Shown here in pieces: positions 6,073 through 14,168 of a stretch of 25,992 nt of DNA (position 1 is its first letter; every line of letters starts with the position of its first letter). The stretch is from the NCBI GenBank assembly GCA_900548765.1, contig URLU01000008.1, positions 1-25,992 on the forward strand, read 5' to 3'. Source of the DNA: an uncultured Lachnobacterium sp. Its GTDB lineage: Bacteria > Bacillota > Clostridia > Lachnospirales > Lachnospiraceae. Under the pieces are notes generated by a model. The model did no database searches, was not told where the DNA came from, and saw only the letters and a program-made list of their open reading frames with translations. The position numbers and the translations under genes are program-made.

Positions 6073-9000
6073 ATGAGAGCGTTTGTCGAACCATTACAGG
6101 AATTAAGTGAATACGGACAGATGGTGAAAACAGCAGATGGAAGTACAGGACTTATTTCCATCACAGGCTGTATTGATTCTCAAAAACCACATATGATGTA
6201 CGCGTTTGGCAATGGGCAGAAAAACAAGCTCATTGTCACTTTTAATGAGCAGAAAGCTAAAGAGCTCTACGAGGAGTATAGGTTTTTCGACCCGGACACA
6301 GTTTATTATCCGGCAAAGGACGTGCTCTTTTACCAGTCGGATATCAGGGGAAATGTCCTGACTGCCGAGCGAATCAATGCGATAAAGGCAATCAGGGAGC
6401 AGGAGAGGGTGACACTTGTCACCACCTTTGATGCCCTGATGAACACCATGCCCCCTGTGGAAAAGACCTGGAGCGGCATTATAAGGCTTGCGCCGGGAGA
6501 CATTATCGACATAGATGAGTTCAAGAAAAAGCTGGTTGAGCTGGGATATGAGAAGGACTATCAGGTTGAGACCAGAGGGCAGTTTGCCATCCGTGGTGGA
6601 ATTATAGACATTTTTCCACTTACGGAGGAGAATCCTGCGCGAATTGAGCTGTGGGATGATGAAATCGACACAATCAGGAGCTTTGACACAGAGAGCCAGA
6701 AGTCCATTGAAAATCTGGATGAGCTGGTGATTTATCCGGCCTGTGAGCTGGTGCTGACAGAGGAGGAAAAGGCAGCCGGCATTAAGAAAATCACAGAGGA
6801 AGCGGAAAAACTGTCAGATAAGCTTAGAAAAGAGATGAAGACCGAGGAAGCCTACAGGATTAAGTCCACAGCAGACGAGCTGGCTGAAGAGTGGGGCGTG
6901 CTTCAGATTACGGCAGGCATGGATGCATTCCTGTCCTATTTTTGCAAGGAAAAGGTCGGTCTTCTGGACTATTTTCCACCGGACAATACCTATGTATTTT
7001 TTGATGAGATTAGCAGATGTGCAGAGCGGGGAAAGCAGACTGAGACGGAGTTTTCAGAATCCATGAAGCAGAGGCTTGCCATGGGCTATATCCTGCCGGG
7101 GCAGATGAAGGAGCTTTTTCTGGAAAAGGAAGTGATGGGAAAGCTGGCGAAATATTCCTGTGTCAGCCTGTCAGCCCTTGATACCAAGTCAGCAGGTCTT
7201 CACCAGACCGGGCAGTATGGCATCCATGTCCAGAGCGTCAGCTCTTATAACAATAGTTTTGAGCTCCTAATCAAGGACTTAAAGAAATACAAGAAAAACG
7301 GTTACAAGGTAATCCTCATGTCAGGCTCAAAGACCAGAGCCAGGCGTCTGGCGGAAGACCTGATGGATGAGGGCTTTGCCAGTTTCTATACAGAGGACTA
7401 TGACCATGAGCTTGTGGCTGGTCAGATAATGGTCTGCCATGGGCAGATTAAGAGGGGCTTTGAGTACCCGATTCTGAGATTTGCAGTAATCACAGAGTCA
7501 GATATATTTGGTGCGGAGAAAAAGAAGAAAAAGCGTCACAGAACCTATGAGGGTGAGCAGATTCAGAGCTTTACAGACCTGTCTGTAGGAGATTATGTGG
7601 TACATGAAAATCATGGACTTGGTATCTACAGAGGAATCGAAAAGATTGAGGTAGACAAAAAGGTCAAGGACTACATCAAGATTGAGTATCAGGGAGGTTC
7701 CAACCTTTACATCCTTGCCACACAGCTTGAGCTTATCCAGAAGTACGCTGGCAAGGAGTCCAGAAAGCCTAAGCTCAACAAGCTGGGAGGTCAGGAGTGG
7801 TCAAAGACCAAGACCAAGGTGAGGGGGGCTGTGCAGCAGGTGGCTCAGGATCTGGTTAAGCTCTATGCCGCAAGAGAAGAGGAAAATGGTTATGTATACG
7901 GACCTGATACAGTCTGGCAGAAGGAATTTGAGGAGCTGTTTCCATTTGAGGAGACAGAGGACCAGGAGCTTGCCATAGAGGCTGCCAAGAAGGATATGGA
8001 GAGCCACAAGATAATGGACAGACTTATCTGCGGTGATGTGGGCTATGGCAAGACTGAAATTGCAATCAGGGCTGCATTTAAGGCGGTGCAGGAAAACAAA
8101 CAGGTGGCTTATCTTGTTCCTACAACAATTTTAGCGCAGCAGATATACAATACTTTTTCACAGCGAATGAAGGACTTTCCTGTGAAGGTTGATTTATTAT
8201 GCCGTTTCAGAAGCAGTGCTGAGCAGAAAAAGACTGTGGAGAACCTGAAAAAGGGTCAGGTGGACATCATAGTGGGTACCCACAGAGTCCTGTCCAAGGA
8301 TGTGCAGTTCAAGGATTTGGGACTGCTTATCATAGATGAGGAGCAGAGATTTGGAGTTGCCCACAAGGAAAAAATAAAGCAGCTTAAGACCAATGTGGAT
8401 GTGCTTACCTTGACCGCCACACCTATTCCGAGAACCCTCCACATGAGCCTTATTGGAATCAGGGACATGAGCGTGCTGGAAGAGCCGCCTATGGACAGGG
8501 TGCCAATCCAGACCTATGTCATGGAATACAACGACGAGCTGGTGAGGGAAGCCATAAACAGGGAGCTTGCCAGGGGTGGTCAGGTCTACTATGTATATAA
8601 TAAGGTGAGGGATATAGACGAGGTGACAGGCCAAATCCAGCAGCTGGTGCCGGACGCCAACGTGGCATTTGCCCACGGACAGATGAGGGAGACAGAGCTT
8701 GAACGAATCATGTATGACTTCATAAATGGTGATATTGATGTGTTGGTGTCCACGACAATTATCGAGACTGGACTTGATATATCCAATGTCAACACTATGA
8801 TTATCCAGGATGCTGACAATATGGGATTGTCACAGCTCTACCAGTTGAGAGGACGAGTGGGACGTTCCAACAGGACAGCCTACGCATTTTTGATGTACAG
8901 AAGAAATAAAATGCTTAAGGAGATTGCAGAGAAGAGGCTTGCAGCAATCAAGGAGTATTCGGAGCTTGGAAGTGGTTTTAAAATCGCCATGAGAGACCTG

Positions 9001-9618
9001 GAAATCCGAGGGGCAGGAAACCTTTTAGGTGCAGAGCAGAGCGGCCATATGGCAGCAGTAGGATATGATTTGTACTGCAAGATGCTCCACGAAGCCGTCA
9101 AGGATGTGAAGGGCGAGACCAAATCCCTTGAGAGGTTTGACACCTCAATCGACATAGGAATTGATGCTTTTATACCGCCGTCATATATTGCAAACGAGTT
9201 CCAGAAGCTTGATATCTACAAGAGAATTGCAGGCATTGACAATCCGGATGAAGCGGATGAGATGCTGGAGGAGCTTATAGACCGTTTCGGAGACCCGCCA
9301 AAATCAGTGCAGAATCTGCTGCTTATAGCAAGGCTTAAGTGCAGAGCCCATGGGCTTTTCATAAAGGAAATCACTCAAAAGGGCAGCGAATTAAAGCTTG
9401 TAATGTATGAAAAGGCGGAAATCGACCCACTTGCCATACCAAGGTTTGTGGACAGCTTTGCGCCATTTATGCAGTTTACAATGGACGCAGAAAATCCATA
9501 TTTCGTATACAGGCTGGGTGGTAATTCCAGGGAAAAGAACAGGGATATTCTCGAAGTGCTGGGAGATCTGCTCACAGCAATGGAAACATTGTTGGCTCAG
9601 GAAGTAGAAAAAACTTGA
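6073..9618 (+). CDS. mfd: transcription-repair coupling factor Mfd
   Basis: Mfd is a DNA translocase that pushes off RNA polymerase stalled at lesions and recruits UvrA. The 1181-aa length is typical. The UvrB-like N-terminal part spans about 1-350. The RNA-polymerase-interacting domain (CarD/Tudor fold) begins near 500 ('FTDLSVGDYVVHENHG'). The SF2 motor has Walker A 'GDVGYGKTE' (G654-K660-T661), the DEEQ box at D755-Q758 ('LLIIDEEQRFGV'), 'TATPIPRTLHMS' and the motif VI-type 'QLRGRVGRS'. The TRCF domain and C-terminal regulatory domain follow from about 1030. It starts 10 nt after pth. Its stop codon overlaps the -35 box of the next gene's promoter, a compact junction. Confidence 0.98.
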   Translation: MRAFVEPLQELSEYGQMVKTADGSTGLISITGCIDSQKPHMMYAFGNGQKNKLIVTFNEQKAKELYEEYRFFDPDTVYYPAKDVLFYQSDIRGNVLTAERINAIKAIREQERVTLVTTFDALMNTMPPVEKTWSGIIRLAPGDIIDIDEFKKKLVELGYEKDYQVETRGQFAIRGGIIDIFPLTEENPARIELWDDEIDTIRSFDTESQKSIENLDELVIYPACELVLTEEEKAAGIKKITEEAEKLSDKLRKEMKTEEAYRIKSTADELAEEWGVLQITAGMDAFLSYFCKEKVGLLDYFPPDNTYVFFDEISRCAERGKQTETEFSESMKQRLAMGYILPGQMKELFLEKEVMGKLAKYSCVSLSALDTKSAGLHQTGQYGIHVQSVSSYNNSFELLIKDLKKYKKNGYKVILMSGSKTRARRLAEDLMDEGFASFYTEDYDHELVAGQIMVCHGQIKRGFEYPILRFAVITESDIFGAEKKKKKRHRTYEGEQIQSFTDLSVGDYVVHENHGLGIYRGIEKIEVDKKVKDYIKIEYQGGSNLYILATQLELIQKYAGKESRKPKLNKLGGQEWSKTKTKVRGAVQQVAQDLVKLYAAREEENGYVYGPDTVWQKEFEELFPFEETEDQELAIEAAKKDMESHKIMDRLICGDVGYGKTEIAIRAAFKAVQENKQVAYLVPTTILAQQIYNTFSQRMKDFPVKVDLLCRFRSSAEQKKTVENLKKGQVDIIVGTHRVLSKDVQFKDLGLLIIDEEQRFGVAHKEKIKQLKTNVDVLTLTATPIPRTLHMSLIGIRDMSVLEEPPMDRVPIQTYVMEYNDELVREAINRELARGGQVYYVYNKVRDIDEVTGQIQQLVPDANVAFAHGQMRETELERIMYDFINGDIDVLVSTTIIETGLDISNVNTMIIQDADNMGLSQLYQLRGRVGRSNRTAYAFLMYRRNKMLKEIAEKRLAAIKEYSELGSGFKIAMRDLEIRGAGNLLGAEQSGHMAAVGYDLYCKMLHEAVKDVKGETKSLERFDTSIDIGIDAFIPPSYIANEFQKLDIYKRIAGIDNPDEADEMLEELIDRFGDPPKSVQNLLLIARLKCRAHGLFIKEITQKGSELKLVMYEKAEIDPLAIPRFVDSFAPFMQFTMDAENPYFVYRLGGNSREKNRDILEVLGDLLTAMETLLAQEVEKT

Positions 9619-9643
9619 TACTTGCGGTAAAAAGTAATATAAT
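9615..9643 (+). promoter_or_regulatory. sigma-A-type promoter of the lipoprotein gene
   Basis: TTGATA (9615-9620), a 17-nt spacer and TATAAT (9638-9643). The -35 overlaps the mfd stop codon. Transcription should start near 9650, giving a leader of about 25 nt. Confidence 0.8.
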
Positions 9644-9675
9644 TTATCGAGCGGTGTTTTGCGCAAGGAGGAAAT

Positions 9676-10737
9676 ATGAAGTTCAAAAGATTGACAGCTA
9701 TTTTACTGGCTGGAGTTATGACAGCATCTGTATTGACTGGATGCGGAATAAATAAAAATGCAGCTGTTGCAACACTTGGGGAGCAGGAGATTTCCCTTGG
9801 AGTTGTAAATTTCATCTGTCGTTATCAGCAGGCTGTAACGGATGATTTATATACACAATATTTTGGAGAGGACGTATGGAACCAGGACTTATACGGCAGT
9901 GGCTCGACTATGCAGGAGACTGTTAAGACTCAGGTAGTAGAGGGCATACATGAGATGTATACCTTAAAGGCTCATATGTCAGATTACAATGTAGAGATTA
10001 CAGACGAGGACAAATCAGCGATTGAGGAAGCAGCAAAGAGCTTTATGGAGGAAAATTCCAGCGAGGCTCTTGACGAGATGGGGGCGGATCAGGATATCGT
10101 TGAGGAGGTGCTCACTCTCTATACAATCAAAGCGAAGATGACTGAGGCCATAAAGGCTGATGCAGATACAGAGGTATCTGATGAAGAGGCTAATATGAGA
10201 GCCTACACTATGTTGGACATTAAGACTGACAGCCACACAGATTCAGAGACAAAATCGACTGTTGAGTACACAGACGAGGAGAAAGCGCAGCTTAAGGACA
10301 TGGCAGATGCTGTGGAAGCAGCGGTTGAGGATGGTGATGCACTTGAGGATGTATGTGAGGCATACGGATACTCAGACGCTGTCACAACAGGTACATATGC
10401 AGCAGACAATGACACTTTGGATTCTAATGTCAAGGATGCCCTGGATTCTTTAAAGGAAGGTGAGACATCTGCTGTTATAGAGACAGATACAGACTTATAT
10501 ATTGTGAGAATTGACAAGGACACAGATGAGGATGCAACAGAATCAAATCGTGAGTCAATTATCAAGAAGCGTCAGGATGATTTATACGACTCAGTTCTTG
10601 AGGGCTGGCAGGAGTCTGATGGCTGGACTGTAAATGAGAAGAAGCTTACAAAGATTGATTTTAAGAATCGTTTTACACAGACAACTGAGTCAGATACAGA
10701 GTCAACAGAAGCAGTGGAAAGCACAGAAGCTAACTAA
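9676..10737 (+). CDS. lipoprotein, PrsA/SurA-like peptidyl-prolyl isomerase family
   Basis: A 353-aa exported lipoprotein. The N-terminus is a lipoprotein signal peptide: basic 'MKFKR', a hydrophobic core, then lipobox LTGC with the lipidated Cys at position 23. The body resembles PrsA-type foldases: an N-terminal helical region starting 'VATLGEQEISLGVVNFICRY', a middle domain at about 200-300 with the parvulin-like layout ('LKDMADAVEAAVEDGDALEDV', 'ALDSLKEGETSAVIETDT') and a C-terminal helix returning to the SurA-like part. The strongly conserved active residues of rotamase domains are not clear, so it may be a chaperone more than an isomerase. The tail is Thr/Ser/Glu-rich ('TTESDTESTEAVESTEAN'). 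A perfect AAGGAGG (9665-9671) sets the start. The next gene begins 2 nt after the stop. Confidence 0.78.
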   Translation: MKFKRLTAILLAGVMTASVLTGCGINKNAAVATLGEQEISLGVVNFICRYQQAVTDDLYTQYFGEDVWNQDLYGSGSTMQETVKTQVVEGIHEMYTLKAHMSDYNVEITDEDKSAIEEAAKSFMEENSSEALDEMGADQDIVEEVLTLYTIKAKMTEAIKADADTEVSDEEANMRAYTMLDIKTDSHTDSETKSTVEYTDEEKAQLKDMADAVEAAVEDGDALEDVCEAYGYSDAVTTGTYAADNDTLDSNVKDALDSLKEGETSAVIETDTDLYIVRIDKDTDEDATESNRESIIKKRQDDLYDSVLEGWQESDGWTVNEKKLTKIDFKNRFTQTTESDTESTEAVESTEAN

Positions 10738-10739
10738 TT

Positions 10740-11252
10740 ATGAAGAATAATATTGTTTTGATTGGAATGCCGGGAGTAGGCAAAAGTACTGTCGGCGTAA
10801 TACTTGCGAAGGTACTTGGTTATCAGTTTGTGGATGCTGATCTTCTGATTCAGAAGTCGGAGGGGAAGCTCCTAAAGGATATCATAGCAGAAAAAGGCAC
10901 CGACGGATTTATAGAGGTTGAAAATCGTGTCAATGCTTCTATTCAGGCAGAAAACACAATAATCGCCACCGGCGGCAGCGTAATATATGGTAAAGAGGCA
11001 ATGGCGCATTTAAAGGAAATAGGCACAGTGGTATATCTACATGTGCCATTTACGGCTTTAGAAAAACGACTTGCAGACATCAAGGGTAGAGGTGTAGTAT
11101 TAAAAGAGGGTCAGACTCTTTATGACCTTTATTTGGAGCGGACACCACTCTATGAAAAATATGCAGATCTGGAAATCCCGGAAGAGGGTCTGAACGTTGA
11201 ACAGACAGTAGATAAACTTATAGATAATTTGCAATTTCTGAATAACAAATAA
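10740..11252 (+). CDS. aroK: shikimate kinase
   Basis: A 170-aa P-loop kinase predicted to phosphorylate shikimate at O-3 in aromatic amino acid synthesis. Walker A is 'GMPGVGKST' (K15, S16). The shikimate/Mg site 'VDADLLIQ' gives D32 and D34. The family's GGG motif appears as 'ATGGSVIYG', with Ser for the third Gly. The C-terminal 'LYLERTPLYEKYAD' matches the shikimate kinase tail. The fit is good, though other small-molecule kinases of the fold cannot be fully excluded. It starts 2 nt after the lipoprotein gene with only a weak ribosome site, so translational coupling is likely. No other shikimate-pathway gene is near. Confidence 0.87.
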   Translation: MKNNIVLIGMPGVGKSTVGVILAKVLGYQFVDADLLIQKSEGKLLKDIIAEKGTDGFIEVENRVNASIQAENTIIATGGSVIYGKEAMAHLKEIGTVVYLHVPFTALEKRLADIKGRGVVLKEGQTLYDLYLERTPLYEKYADLEIPEEGLNVEQTVDKLIDNLQFLNNK

Positions 11253-11292
11253 TAGATTTGCGAATAGTATATGTTAGAGGTGAAGAAGAGAT

Positions 11293-12585
11293 ATGGAACA
11301 GTACGTAATCAAAGGTGGAAATCCTTTATACGGAGAAGTCAAAATTGGTGGGGCCAAAAATGCAGCACTTGCTATTCTTGCTGCAGCAATAATGACTGAC
11401 GAAACTGTTACAATAGATAATCTGCCAAATGTAAGGGATATAAATGTCTTACTGCAGGCGATTCAGGAGATAGGGGCAAAGGTTGAGCGCGTCAATGCAC
11501 ACAAGGTAAAAATTAACGGCTCCTTCATCCGTGAGGTAAGTGTAGATAACGAATTCATAAGAAAAATCCGTGCTTCTTATTATCTGATAGGAGCACTTCT
11601 CGGTAAATATAAGCATGCAGAGGTAGCGCTTCCAGGTGGCTGTGACATCGGAAGCAGACCAATTGATTTGCACATCAAGGGCTTCAGGTCTATGGGAGCT
11701 GCTGTGGATATCGAGCATGGTCTTGTAGTTGCAAAGGCTGACAGGTTAAGCGGTACACATATTTATCTTGATAAGGTATCGGTAGGTGCTACAATCAATA
11801 TCATGATGGCTGCTGCAATGGCAGAGGGCAAGACCGTTATTGAGAATGCTGCAAAGGAGCCACATGTAGTAGATGTGGCAAACTTCTTAAACAGCATGGG
11901 AGCCAATATCAGAGGGGCAGGAACAGATGTCATCAGAATTGTGGGTGTTGAGAAGCTTCACAAGACTGAGTATTCAGTAATCCCTGATCAGATAGAGGCT
12001 GGTACATTTATGTTTGCAGTGGCAGCAGCAGGAGGAAATGTACTTGTAAAGGATGTTATTCCGAAGCATTTAGAGGCTACAACTGCAAAGCTGTTAGAGG
12101 TAGGCTGTAAGGTAGAAGAGTTTGATGATGCTGTAAGAGTTATCTCAGATGGCAGGTTGAATCATACTCAGGTTACTACTTTGCCATACCCAGGTTTCCC
12201 AACTGATATGCAGCCTCAGATGGCAGTACTTCTTGGAATTGCAGAGGGAACCAGTACAGTTACAGAGAGCATTTTTGAGAATAGATTCAAATATGTGGAT
12301 GAACTCACCAGAATGGGAGCTACAATCAAGGTAGAGAGTAATATTGCAATCATAACAGGTGTGAAAAAATATTCCGGAGCCAGAGTTAACGCTCCTGATT
12401 TAAGAGCTGGAGCAGCACTTGTAATCGCAGGACTTGTGGCAGATGGAATCACAGTGGTTGATGACATATACTATATCGAGAGAGGCTACGAGGAGTTTGA
12501 AAAGAAGCTATCCGGTATAGGCGCCAAGATTGAAAAGGTTGCAGATGAGAAGGAACTGCAGAAGTTTATCCTCAAGGTATCATAG
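11293..12585 (+). CDS. murA: UDP-N-acetylglucosamine 1-carboxyvinyltransferase MurA
   Basis: MurA transfers enolpyruvate from PEP to UDP-GlcNAc, the first committed step of peptidoglycan synthesis. At 430 aa it has the EPSP-synthase fold length. K22 and N23 lie in 'IGGAKNAALAILAA', R93 in 'KIRASYYLIG', and the catalytic loop 'ALPGGCDIGSRPIDLH' contains C117, the residue attacked by fosfomycin; Cys here, not Asp, predicts sensitivity of this copy. 'YPGFPTDMQPQM' near 297-308 is another family block. GAGGTGA lies about 10 nt before the ATG. The 40-nt gap from aroK suggests one transcript. Firmicutes often carry two MurA paralogues; which one this is cannot be told here. Confidence 0.97.
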   Translation: MEQYVIKGGNPLYGEVKIGGAKNAALAILAAAIMTDETVTIDNLPNVRDINVLLQAIQEIGAKVERVNAHKVKINGSFIREVSVDNEFIRKIRASYYLIGALLGKYKHAEVALPGGCDIGSRPIDLHIKGFRSMGAAVDIEHGLVVAKADRLSGTHIYLDKVSVGATINIMMAAAMAEGKTVIENAAKEPHVVDVANFLNSMGANIRGAGTDVIRIVGVEKLHKTEYSVIPDQIEAGTFMFAVAAAGGNVLVKDVIPKHLEATTAKLLEVGCKVEEFDDAVRVISDGRLNHTQVTTLPYPGFPTDMQPQMAVLLGIAEGTSTVTESIFENRFKYVDELTRMGATIKVESNIAIITGVKKYSGARVNAPDLRAGAALVIAGLVADGITVVDDIYYIERGYEEFEKKLSGIGAKIEKVADEKELQKFILKVS

Positions 12586-12638
12586 AAAAAAGAAAGCCTG
12601 TAAATATCAGGTTTTCATGAATAGCTAAGTACAAAAAT

Positions 12639-12666
12639 ATGCCGTCGTGGAAATCCACGGCGGCAT
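12639..12666 (-). terminator. strong hairpin between convergent genes, probable terminator of the HD-GYP gene
   Basis: A 12-bp stem with one G-U pair (12639-12650 with 12655-12666) has a 4-nt loop. Read on the minus strand it is followed by ATATTTTTGT, so it suits the HD-GYP transcript. On the plus strand there is no T-run. A much weaker hairpin (CCTG...CAGG then TTTT) near 12595-12615 may serve murA. Confidence 0.65.
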
Positions 12667-12671
12667 TAATA

Positions 12672-12698
12672 ATACCAAAGTATGCAAGAAAAGCTGCC
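12672..12698 (+). repeat. dispersed 27-nt post-terminator element, copy B
   Basis: ATACCAAAGTATGCAAGA followed by AAAGCTGCC begins 5 nt after the hairpin. It matches copy A at 25 of 27 and copy C at 24 of 27. It lies between the HD-GYP stop codon and its terminator, so it is the 3' UTR of that gene in reverse orientation. Confidence 0.75.
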
Positions 12699-12731
12699 AG
12701 TGACAGGTTCTCTGTATGTGTTGGTTTATAA

Positions 12732-13847
12732 CTATATCACTGACTTTATGTACAAATCCCTGTTTGTATTCAAATCAATAATCGTTCCATCATCCATCTG
12801 AACCATAGGCTTTGATAAAGCTGTCTGGTTTAAGAGAATAATATTACAGCCACGTCCATCATTTAAGATAACACGGTTATTTTGGTAGGCAGCGGCTATC
12901 TGCTTTAAGAAGGTAAGGATGTACTTGGTATTGTACTTCTGATAACCATCATGCTCAAAGTTGGCTATTACCTGGAATGGGCAGAGCGGAGCCCTGTAAG
13001 AACGGGCTGCTGTCATGGCATCATATACATCTGCAATACCTACAATCATGGCAAAGGAATCAATAAATTCATCTGTGAGGTGGGATGGATAGCCTGTGCC
13101 GTCGGATCTTTCGTGGTGCATAAGGGCAGCCTTTTTAATTCGTGGATCAATGGACTGATTCTTAAGAATGTCATAGCCATACTTAGGGTGCATCTGAATC
13201 ATGGCAAATTCTTCATCAGTCAGTTTGCCAGGCTTGTTGAGTACCTCTTCGGGTATCTTGATTTTGCCTATGTCGTGCAGTAATCCAGCAGCAGTCAGTA
13301 TATTCAAATCATGCTTGTTCAGCTTTAACCATCTGCCAATCATTCTGGATATAAGTCCTACATTAAGGCAGTGAGAATATACACTATCTGAGATAATTCG
13401 CATATTAAAAAGCATATCAAAAAGCTCAACGATAGTATTTCTGGATCTGAACAAATCTGAGACACTGTTAACCAGAGCATCAACATCAATGGTATAGTGG
13501 GCAGTTGTTGCTGAGGTGAATACATTTCTCAAATAATCAATTGCATCAAAATACTGCATCTGGAAATCCCTAAACTCGTCAGATGCTGCAACTTTTTGTG
13601 AATGGGTCTTGCTTTTCTCGGCATGAGTCTTAACACGAGCTGCCGGCTTAGGCGCTGCCTCTACGTCCGTGTCCCGAGGACCTTCACCTAATACAATTGC
13701 AGACTCCACCTTGTATAGCTTCATGCGGTTGATAAGCTGTCTGGTAAATTCTGTGCCGGCAGGAGCCAGAAGCTGACCAAGGGGAGTAACCACAGGTTCA
13801 GCGGCAATCATGCCGGGTTCAAGGTTAGAAGTTGTTAGTGTTCGCAT
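12732..13847 (-). CDS. HD-GYP domain protein, probable cyclic-di-GMP phosphodiesterase
   Basis: HD-GYP proteins hydrolyse cyclic di-GMP (sometimes cGAMP) to lower second-messenger levels. Of 371 residues, the first 90 or so form a small N-terminal region ('LTTSNLEPGMIAAEPVV') followed by a Lys/Ala-rich linker (about 62-90). The HD-GYP core is complete: H159 in 'SHCLNVG', H191-D192 in 'LLHDIGKIKIPEEVLNKPG', H220 in 'MHPKYGYDIL', H244-H245-E246 then D249-G-T-G-Y-P254, and 'IVGIADVYDAMTAARSYR'. All metal ligands and the GYP signature are present, so it should be active. There is no membrane segment, so it is cytosolic. GGAGGA lies before the ATG, and a good promoter sits 34-62 nt upstream on the minus strand, divergent from metK. 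Confidence 0.92.
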   Translation of the reverse strand: MRTLTTSNLEPGMIAAEPVVTPLGQLLAPAGTEFTRQLINRMKLYKVESAIVLGEGPRDTDVEAAPKPAARVKTHAEKSKTHSQKVAASDEFRDFQMQYFDAIDYLRNVFTSATTAHYTIDVDALVNSVSDLFRSRNTIVELFDMLFNMRIISDSVYSHCLNVGLISRMIGRWLKLNKHDLNILTAAGLLHDIGKIKIPEEVLNKPGKLTDEEFAMIQMHPKYGYDILKNQSIDPRIKKAALMHHERSDGTGYPSHLTDEFIDSFAMIVGIADVYDAMTAARSYRAPLCPFQVIANFEHDGYQKYNTKYILTFLKQIAAAYQNNRVILNDGRGCNIILLNQTALSKPMVQMDDGTIIDLNTNRDLYIKSVI

Positions 13848-13880
13848 ATATATTCCTCCGTGAATATATCTATAGTACTT

Positions 13881-13909
13881 AGTATAAAGTTTTGTGCGGA
13901 TAAAGTCAA
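13881..13909 (-). promoter_or_regulatory. promoter of the HD-GYP gene
   Basis: On the minus strand: TTGACT (13904-13909), a 17-nt spacer and TATACT (13881-13886). Its -35 lies 10 bp from the -35 of the metK promoter, so the two promoters are back to back and may influence each other. Confidence 0.75.
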
Positions 13910-13919
13910 TAAATGGTGC

Positions 13920-13948
13920 TTGACATTTACAACAAAAGGGAGTATTAT
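13920..13948 (+). promoter_or_regulatory. promoter of the SAM riboswitch-metK transcript
   Basis: TTGACA (13920-13925), a 17-nt spacer and TATTAT (13943-13948). Transcription should begin near 13955, about 25 nt before the aptamer. The 321-nt gap 13848-14168 is fully explained by the two promoters, the riboswitch and the terminator. Confidence 0.85.
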
Positions 13949-13978
13949 CCCTATGTTGAAAAGATAATATTTGATTTT

Positions 13979-14078
13979 CTCTTATTCAGAGTGATGGAGA
14001 TACAAAGGATCTGTGAAGTCACGGCAACCCCGTTAATGGAAGGTGCCAACCTGAGCGAGTGTACTCGAACAATAAGAG
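13979..14078 (+). ncRNA. SAM-I (S-box) riboswitch controlling metK
   Basis: The P1 stem pairs CTCTTATT (13979-13986) with AATAAGAG (14071-14078). Between them lie the S-box core pieces: 'AGAGTGATGGAG', 'CTGTGAAGTCACGGCAACC' and 'AAGGTGCCAACCTGAGC', followed by a P4-type hairpin (CGAGTGTACTCG). The switch is visible: AATAAG (14071-14076) can pair with P1's 5' strand when SAM is bound, or with CTTATT (14104-14109) to break the terminator when SAM is scarce. SAM should therefore repress metK. Confidence 0.95.
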
Positions 14079-14100
14079 GATTTGAAGTACCTATTTAAAT

Positions 14101-14124
14101 CCGCTTATTTAAGCGGTTTTTTTT
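14101..14124 (+). terminator. riboswitch-controlled terminator before metK
   Basis: CCGCTT (14101-14106) pairs with AAGCGG (14111-14116) around an ATTT loop, followed by eight T. CTTATT at 14104-14109 is shared with the antiterminator. Confidence 0.92.
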
Positions 14125-14168
14125 ATGCAAAAAATATTTTATTTTTAATTGATGAGAGGAGACAAAAG

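Noticed and set aside
8197..8676. Long antisense frame inside mfd (159 aa)
   Set aside because: A mirror of the biased mfd coding sequence; no ribosome site or domain.
10203..10565. Ser-rich antisense frame inside the lipoprotein gene
   Set aside because: Low-complexity shadow of the Asp/Thr/Glu-rich sense protein.
12593..12616. Terminator directly after murA (CCTG...CAGG-TTTT)
   Set aside because: The stem is only 4-5 bp with a bulge; too weak to list separately.
13913..14098. 61-aa open frame starting near the metK promoter
   Set aside because: It covers the metK promoter and the SAM-I riboswitch, whose conserved RNA core explains the sequence.
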